From: Clavelina lepadiformis
Lineage: Eukaryota; Chordata; Ascidiacea; Aplousobranchia; Clavelinidae
Reading direction: 5' to 3'
Assembly: GCF_947623445.1 (NCBI RefSeq)
Contig: NC_135243.1
Coordinates: forward strand, 10,170,501-10,234,500
DNA: 64,000 nt
A program made the position numbers and the translations under genes. Numbering within the stretch: position 1 is the stretch's first letter; every line of letters begins with the position of its first letter. A model generated the notes under the pieces. It did not search any database. It was not told the DNA's origin and was given only the letters and a program-made list of their open reading frames with translations. This document shows, one piece after another, positions 58,494 through 64,000 of this stretch.

Positions 58494-60093
58494 TGGTTTT
58501 CGGCGGCAGACTCGGTCTCAATTCAGCAATTTGTCTTACTCGATATTTTTCATGAGAATTTAACTCGGACGTTCAACTGCCAAGTAATGCAGACTGGACT
58601 TCAAGTAAGTATTTTATTTATCATGTATAAACTAGATCAGCGTGTCTCAAACTGTCTTCCGCGAAACAAATCATTTCTTCAGTCCTTTATAACAGTTACT
58701 ATGTATACTAGCAATTGAATTGAGTTATTATGATGAAACAACGGCAAATTTTCACATTCATAATAATCTATTTGCAGTGTGACGTAATGCAATCAAAACT
58801 GCCAATAAAGACGTTACAAACAACAACACCCTACGATCTAACAATTGCAGTATTTATAATAATAGTAGGCTTACTTATACTAAAAGTCTGTAGGGAGGGT
58901 AGACCACATATATGGGTACCGCAGACCGTGCATTGCACGCCTCTGGTATTTGTGCTTGTTAGTTATTGTTCACAAAGAAAAATTTCAGGAATCGATTGAA
59001 TGCCGAAGCGGATATGTACATTCAGTTGTCAACTAGACTATTACACCCGATTTTAAACATCTTTCTGCTTTTGTACAGGCTCATCCCTCTCATAGAATTT
59101 CTATAGGTAAAATGCTGTGGTTGCCGCTTTATAAGCCCACCTTGCGATTTTCGGCTTAATTTCTCTATTTTACTGCACAAAATTATGATAAAAAGATCAA
59201 GGCCCACATAACTGAGCTAGTGACACAACAGCTGCAATTAGAAATTAACAAAGATGTAAAAAGGGTGTAAAACGACACGTAGCTTGATTTCATTTGACTT
59301 GAATGACATTGTGCGAAAAACCTTTATCACCTTGTCTTTGTGCTAAATTTTATTTGCTTGTTTTTCGGAAATGTATTCGTCTATATTTCTTAGCAAGGCT
59401 GTATCCAAGGTATTTTTGGGTAGACCCTGTACTCCAGTGGTTCTAAACCTGTGGTACACACACCACTAGTGGTGTGAGCTCAATTGCACCCCTCCTTGAT
59501 CAGCTTGTGGAGAAGAAACAATTACCACCATCACATTAAATTTTGCCTTGTTAGTGTGTGTTACTACTAATCAGGGGCTGATTAGACCGGCTTGGTGTCC
59601 TTTTTTGTCATCAATGTGAACTTTTTCGAGAGCGTGGCACGTTTGTTTGGAAATTACCGGACCAACTTATTTGCTAATCCGTCCCGGTTAATAATGCTAT
59701 ATACATAATGAGTAAAGTTGAGTTTTTCGATAATTTGTTAATATGCAACAATATCATAGAACCTCGAGGTGGTACGCCGTAATAAAAAGGTTGAGAACCA
59801 CTGGTCTACTCCAACCACCCTCTAAATAAGCCTTTGTTTCTTAGTGTTCCTTAAAGTGAAATAACAAGCCTTAGTGTTGCGTGGCTATAAAGTGTGAGAA
59901 ATGCTGAATTTGTGAAATTAATCTGCAGCGCACATGACTATTAAATTAATTAAATTTATTGTGTGTTTAATTCAAGATTACAGAAACATTGAAAGAAGTT
60001 TCAATTTCTGCCAAGCGTCAAAAAGAAATTGATTCATTTTTACATTCTCTGCATGATGAGTTATTGAAAATACCTGATTCTTCAAATGAGCCG
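58494..60093 (+). CDS. NOL6: Probable NOL6 (Nrap) 5' end, partial
   Basis: Two exons joined in phase 0: about 58494-58604 and 59977-60093. The second is the stronger: ITETLKEVSISAKRQKEIDS and FLHSLHDELLKIP align with the N-terminal part of vertebrate NOL6 (ELLKEVRLSEKKK, IDAFLREVNQRVVRVP). The first ends HENLTRTFNCQVMQTGLQ and resembles the ENLFHSNLFRMQI that precedes this helix in fish NOL6; its 5' limit and start codon are uncertain (ATG before QTGLQ, or further upstream through an acceptor near 58493). NOL6 is a nucleolar factor of the small-subunit processome in pre-rRNA processing. No later exon was found before the window ends, so the next intron is at least 3.9 kb. Confidence 0.55.
59435..59803. 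mobile_element. hAT-type MITE, 369 bp, in the NOL6-like intron
   Basis: Begins CAGTGGTTCTAAACCTGTGG and ends GGTTGAGAACCACTG. The flanks ctgtactc (59427-59434) and gtctactc (59804-59811) agree at 6 of 8 positions, so this copy is older. Confidence 0.75.
59977..60093 (+). CDS. NOL6: NOL6-like exon
   Basis: 39 codons, from the acceptor TTTAATTCAAG to donor GTATGT. It encodes the TLKEVSISAKRQKEIDSFL helix typical of the NOL6 N-terminal region and ends DSSNEP. Confidence 0.65.
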
Positions 60094-60346
60094 GTATGTA
60101 AATAGTTATTTTCTTTGTTGTTTTTCATGATCCATAATAACGAAAATTCTGGAATAGCCACTGAGCTATTTTGTATCACTGTTAACTGAACTGCTTTGTT
60201 AGTATTTTTTAGACAATTAACTTTGTAATGTAGGCTACACCAAGAATATCAGTTTTTTTAATTTGCACTCCTGGACTGGACTATGCGGTTCTTTAGCATA
60301 AACTTTATCGTTTTCTGTGCTTTGAAAGCTATGTACCGTAGAATGC

Positions 60347-60702
60347 CTTAACTTTGGCCCAACCCCTAAGAAACGTCAATAAATGTGCCGCAAATTTTTG
60401 AAACTTGGTTTATATGGTTTATAGAGATCTTTTGTAGGTTTGCAGTCAAATGTGTGTCTTTGGTTATCAAATTGTCAAATGTTTTTTCTTTCAGACTTTA
60501 TGAGTTTTTCAGACTTTTATTTTCAACATTTTAATTTCTTTAATTCGGTTCTTTGAATAACAGAAGCTATAAATTAAGATACATACAAGTTATATCCTTT
60601 TTGTTTCTATGTTTATAAACCTTGTATAGATGATTATTGGAGCAGTGAGTATTAAATTTGTATCCTGTAATAGAGATATATAGGGGTGGGGCTAAGTTTT
60701 AA
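60347..60702. mobile_element. Possible inverted-repeat element
   Basis: CTTAACTTTGGCCCAACCCC near 60347 pairs imperfectly with GGGGTGGGGCTAAG at about 60683-60696. No target duplication seen. Confidence 0.35.
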
Positions 60703-61488
60703 CCATTTTCCGTGAAAGAAGGTCAAAAGATAATCCCACTCAGAACCGGTGTGAAATGTTGCGAATTACACTCTGCATCTGTTGTTTGTATAAGTGCACT
60801 GTGTATCTTATACTAATCAAAGGCTAGCTATTTCAGGTTGTCTGACCATGATAAGTAATTGGTATGGGTCAAAATTGTGTGCAATACATTTTCTGTGCAA
60901 ACTTTACAAGCTTAGCAACCTGGGATTTGGATTCTGAGTTCTGACATGTTTCTTGCCAGCATTTTGCTGAAAAGACTTGAGCGACTGATGATCATACAAA
61001 ATCGGCGATTGTCCAGAGTAAATACCATGAAATGCATATGCCCAATGTCAGTTTGGTATATGTTATGATCATGCCAAAGAAGTTATTCCAATCGCGGTCT
61101 CAAAAATAACGGAGATACTGTACTCTTTTTGGCTTGGCAAAACAAGGAAAACGGAAGGGCAGAGTGAATATGAAATTGCCATAGTTGTGCCAAGACAATT
61201 ATTTGCTCTGCACTACGCCAAGATCAAACTGAGTTTGCTCTGCTTGACCGCATCTTTGGCATAACTCACGTGGAATGCCTGGGTGATATTATTAGACTTC
61301 AATTTGACTATTTCAATCATGTAACAGTTTTTCAAATTTTTAACTTTTTTCCCACAACGGTGTCTTAATGGCAACCTGTAGTTGGTTTCTTCTTGGCTAT
61401 CTTCTTGCTTCGGTATTAGACTCAGTTTGTATCACTATTGGTTATGGTTTTTTGTTTATTTTACTTTTTGCAGGCCTTAATTCTAGGA

Positions 61489-62004
61489 CAGGCATGTGCA
61501 ACCTTTTTCACTGGAGGGCCAAATACAAAATTTTGAATGACAACGCGGGCCACATGATTTTTTCAGAAAAAATTAGTATCGTAAAACGACTTTCCTATGC
61601 AGTTTATGTAGTTAAGAAATAGATTTAATGCAGTCCACGACACACTTGTGCGACAATTTATTGAAAAACTGTGAATAATTGTCGATGGAAGATGAGGAAA
61701 CTAAATTCAGTCTATGTAGCACCAACAACTCCATCAAGTATGAACTGCGGTACTGTACAATGCCACACAGCTTTTTCTAAGTGCTAATCTCGCATTGCGA
61801 AATTATGCAACGCAGCATTGTTGCATCACAAAAGGCAATATTTCTATACACAGCGTGCAAAAATTTCCATTGCTTTGATGTAAACTGCATGAAATAGTGA
61901 TGGCTAGTATGAAGTTCTAACATTTTGCTGAGCACCACGCAGGCCGCACGGAACAACCTGGCGGGCCGCACTGCGGCCCGCGGGCCACTGGTTGCACATG
62001 TCTG
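61489..62004. mobile_element. hAT-type MITE, 516 bp
   Basis: Begins CAGGCATGTGCAACC and ends GGTTGCACATGTCTG. Both flanks are ttctagga (61481-61488 and 62005-62012), a perfect 8-bp duplication. The right end has a GCGGCCCGCGGGCC block like the MITE at 4083. Confidence 0.9.
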
Positions 62005-62809
62005 TTCTAGGAGATCAAAAAATTGTCTTAAGGTGGTGGTCGCAAACGTATTAGCAATGATAATTAATAATTACCACAAATAAGATAGGCAAATGTGAAA
62101 AGAATGAAATTTAAATTGGCTTTGGCCACCAAACTTAATTACGACAAATCACAATTTAAACATACTAAATTAAACCAAAGTTAAGCTAATAGTGTGGCAG
62201 GCCATATAATAGTTGTGTCATATTTAAAATGGATCCAAACCTGTGTATTTAGCCGCATGAAGAAAAACTCCACTAAAATTAACTCCATGCAAGTAACCGG
62301 CGTCCCATTCATGTGACCTGTGACAAAGCCTTGTTGGACACAGAAGCGGAGTCGATATTTATTTACTTCACTGTATTGCCCAATGGTTTGATATTTGCAT
62401 ACTTTGACAGCTGTCAGAGAGCTTTTTTAGAAATCTCCAGTCCATGAGATGCAAACCCAGATCTAACAATTCCCAGGCGAGCTTCTCAACTACGGGCCTT
62501 CCAAATCTGACATGTAGTAGTTAAAAATGGCAGCTCTTTCAAACTTATTTATCCATTTGCAAATAAACAGATTTTAATGTACTAAGCAGAATTCATTGCT
62601 AGGTCTTTAACCAAATTTCATGTTGTGCTTTAGCAGCAATGAAATCACATCTTACAGCAAAAATTAAGTAGATCTGTAATCTTAAAGAACTATTCATGAT
62701 GTCGCATTCGCAATGTTCATACAGGGCTATAGGCCTACATAGGCAAGCCTAAGGCTATTACTTTTCCAGACACTGGTGTGGTTAACTTAACGAAAGCTTT
62801 AGTATAGGC
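62005..62809. other. Intronic or intergenic stretch, nothing recognised
   Basis: Lies between two MITEs; no frame, repeat or motif of note. Confidence 0.4.
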
Positions 62810-63251
62810 CAGGGCTTCCCAAACTGGGGGTCGCGACCCCTTGCGGGGTCGCGTAACGAACGTCAGGGGTCGCAGAGCGTATACCAATTTTACACGAAGT
62901 ACAAAATACAATCAAAACAAAATATCATTCCAGCCTAATCAACATTAAAACCGCCTTGAGACCAGCATTAGCAGATGTTGAGCCACGGCTGGACTTGCTT
63001 TGTAGCAGAAAGCAGTCGCACCAATCACACTGAATAAATGTGTGTGCTTTTTTGTTTCCAGTGGCCTACATATGTGTAAAGTAGTAAGTAGGCTTTGAGT
63101 ACTGGTTGCTTGAATTCAGTCTTTGCATCTCAATAAATGTCACTAATGACAAAGGTATATTTCGCACTGCTAATCAATTTAAACGTGAAGGGTCGCGGAA
63201 AACTTCAGAAGTTTGAAAGGGGTCGCGAGCAAAAAAGTTTGGGAAGCCCTG
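62810..63251 (-). mobile_element. hAT-type MITE, 442 bp, copy B
   Basis: The reverse complement of the element at 1325-1766, with only about four differences by eye. Both flanks are gtataggc (62802-62809 and 63252-63259), a perfect 8-bp duplication. Confidence 0.95.
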
Positions 63252-64000
63252 GTATAGGCTATTGTATCACTTAAGTTCATAATCTTGATGGTTGCATGTT
63301 TCGGTACAGGCTTACCCAGTTAAGAATGAACCCTACCCGCTCTTTGGCCTCAGGCCTGGTAATTTCTACATACGCTGTTCTGCTTTAGCCTGTTGCATCT
63401 TCAAAACCATTATGAAGTGCCGAGCCAACAACGGAATGGTCCTGTTGCAGTCACATGCAACCAAGTCATTTAAGGTTTATATAGTAGCACTGGCAGGACA
63501 GGCTGGGTAGTTTTGTATGACTTTGAGCTGCTACTCTTGCGGCCCAAACCACCATCCATTTGCCATGCCGGAATTTCCCTTCTTCCAGTCAAACAAAAAA
63601 TCTGAAGCATTAACCTTTCGGACACTTCCTAAGTGCTTTAAATTATTAAAATGAAATAATATTAATCGTTTTGAAACAAGAATCATAAAATAAAAGCATA
63701 GTAACATTTCGTTTTAGTTATGATAACCATGGTAGTTAAAACATATTCGCCAGCTAAGCTAACATGGCTCATATTATTAATTGCAACAGCCAGAGATTAG
63801 GTTTGTGCTTTCATCAGTCATCAACGTTAGTTTAAACTGTCTCATCCAATAAAGAAGGAAGAAAGGTCAGTAAATTTCGGTTAGTTAAGTTGTTTTCCCA
63901 GCTGATATACCAAAATCATTCTCGTATCCCCAGTACTACTCTATAATATGATAATAAATAGAAAATATAATAATGACTGGGGAACTGAAGAAAGATTGAC
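63252..64000. other. Right edge, no gene recognised
   Basis: A 72-codon plus frame at 63292-63510 has no recognisable motif and no splice context. The rest is AT-rich and unremarkable. Confidence 0.35.

Noticed and set aside
58262..58555. 97-codon plus frame as the NOL6 first exon
   Set aside because: Its frame differs from the exon-like stretch ending at 58604 and the sequence does not resemble NOL6.

Overview
This is a metazoan nuclear window: AT-rich, with spliced genes, GT-AG introns of 0.1 to 6 kb and many DNA-transposon remnants. Nothing in it is diagnostic of species. The gene set and the style of the introns would suit an invertebrate deuterostome, perhaps an ascidian, but that is a guess. 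Most of the DNA is intronic or intergenic. Long open frames are rare, so most genes had to be joined from exons by protein motif, splice site and reading phase.

Layout. 1-6.1 kb: repeats, two short inverted-repeat elements, one hAT-type MITE and one unidentified exon-like open frame (5146-5564). 6.1-18.7 kb, minus strand: three intronless genes of the ceramide transfer protein (CERT) family: START-only, PH-START without an FFAT motif, and full PH-FFAT-START. 18.7-27.1 kb: no convincing gene; a LINE reverse-transcriptase fragment, an AT-rich MITE and a 0.45-kb unit present three times. 27.2-33.3 kb, plus strand: a three-exon gene for a 73-residue cAMP-dependent protein kinase inhibitor (PKI), whose second intron holds several MITEs, one inside another. 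33.3-39.4 kb: repeats and a hAT transposase fragment. 39.5-52.3 kb, plus strand: the replication licensing factor CDT1 in about 12 exons. Its introns hold a broken hAT transposase, a complete terminal-inverted-repeat element carrying a broken orphan-family gene, and a 253-residue antisense open frame of another transposon-like family. 53.6-57.6 kb, minus strand: a four-exon FAM69/DIPK1-type transmembrane kinase-like gene, 412 residues. 58.5-60.1 kb, plus strand: probable 5' exons of the nucleolar protein NOL6, continuing past the window edge. 60.1-64 kb: its intron, with more MITEs.

The genes look like an ordinary mixture of housekeeping functions: ceramide transport between ER and Golgi, PKA inhibition, replication licensing, a secretory-pathway kinase-like protein and ribosome biogenesis. 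They do not form one pathway. The most unusual points are the CERT array with stepwise loss of domains, and the 2-kb element at 42559-44522, which links an unclassified protein family to a DNA transposon with inverted repeats of about 110-120 bp. At least seven hAT-like MITEs have recognisable 8-bp target-site duplications.
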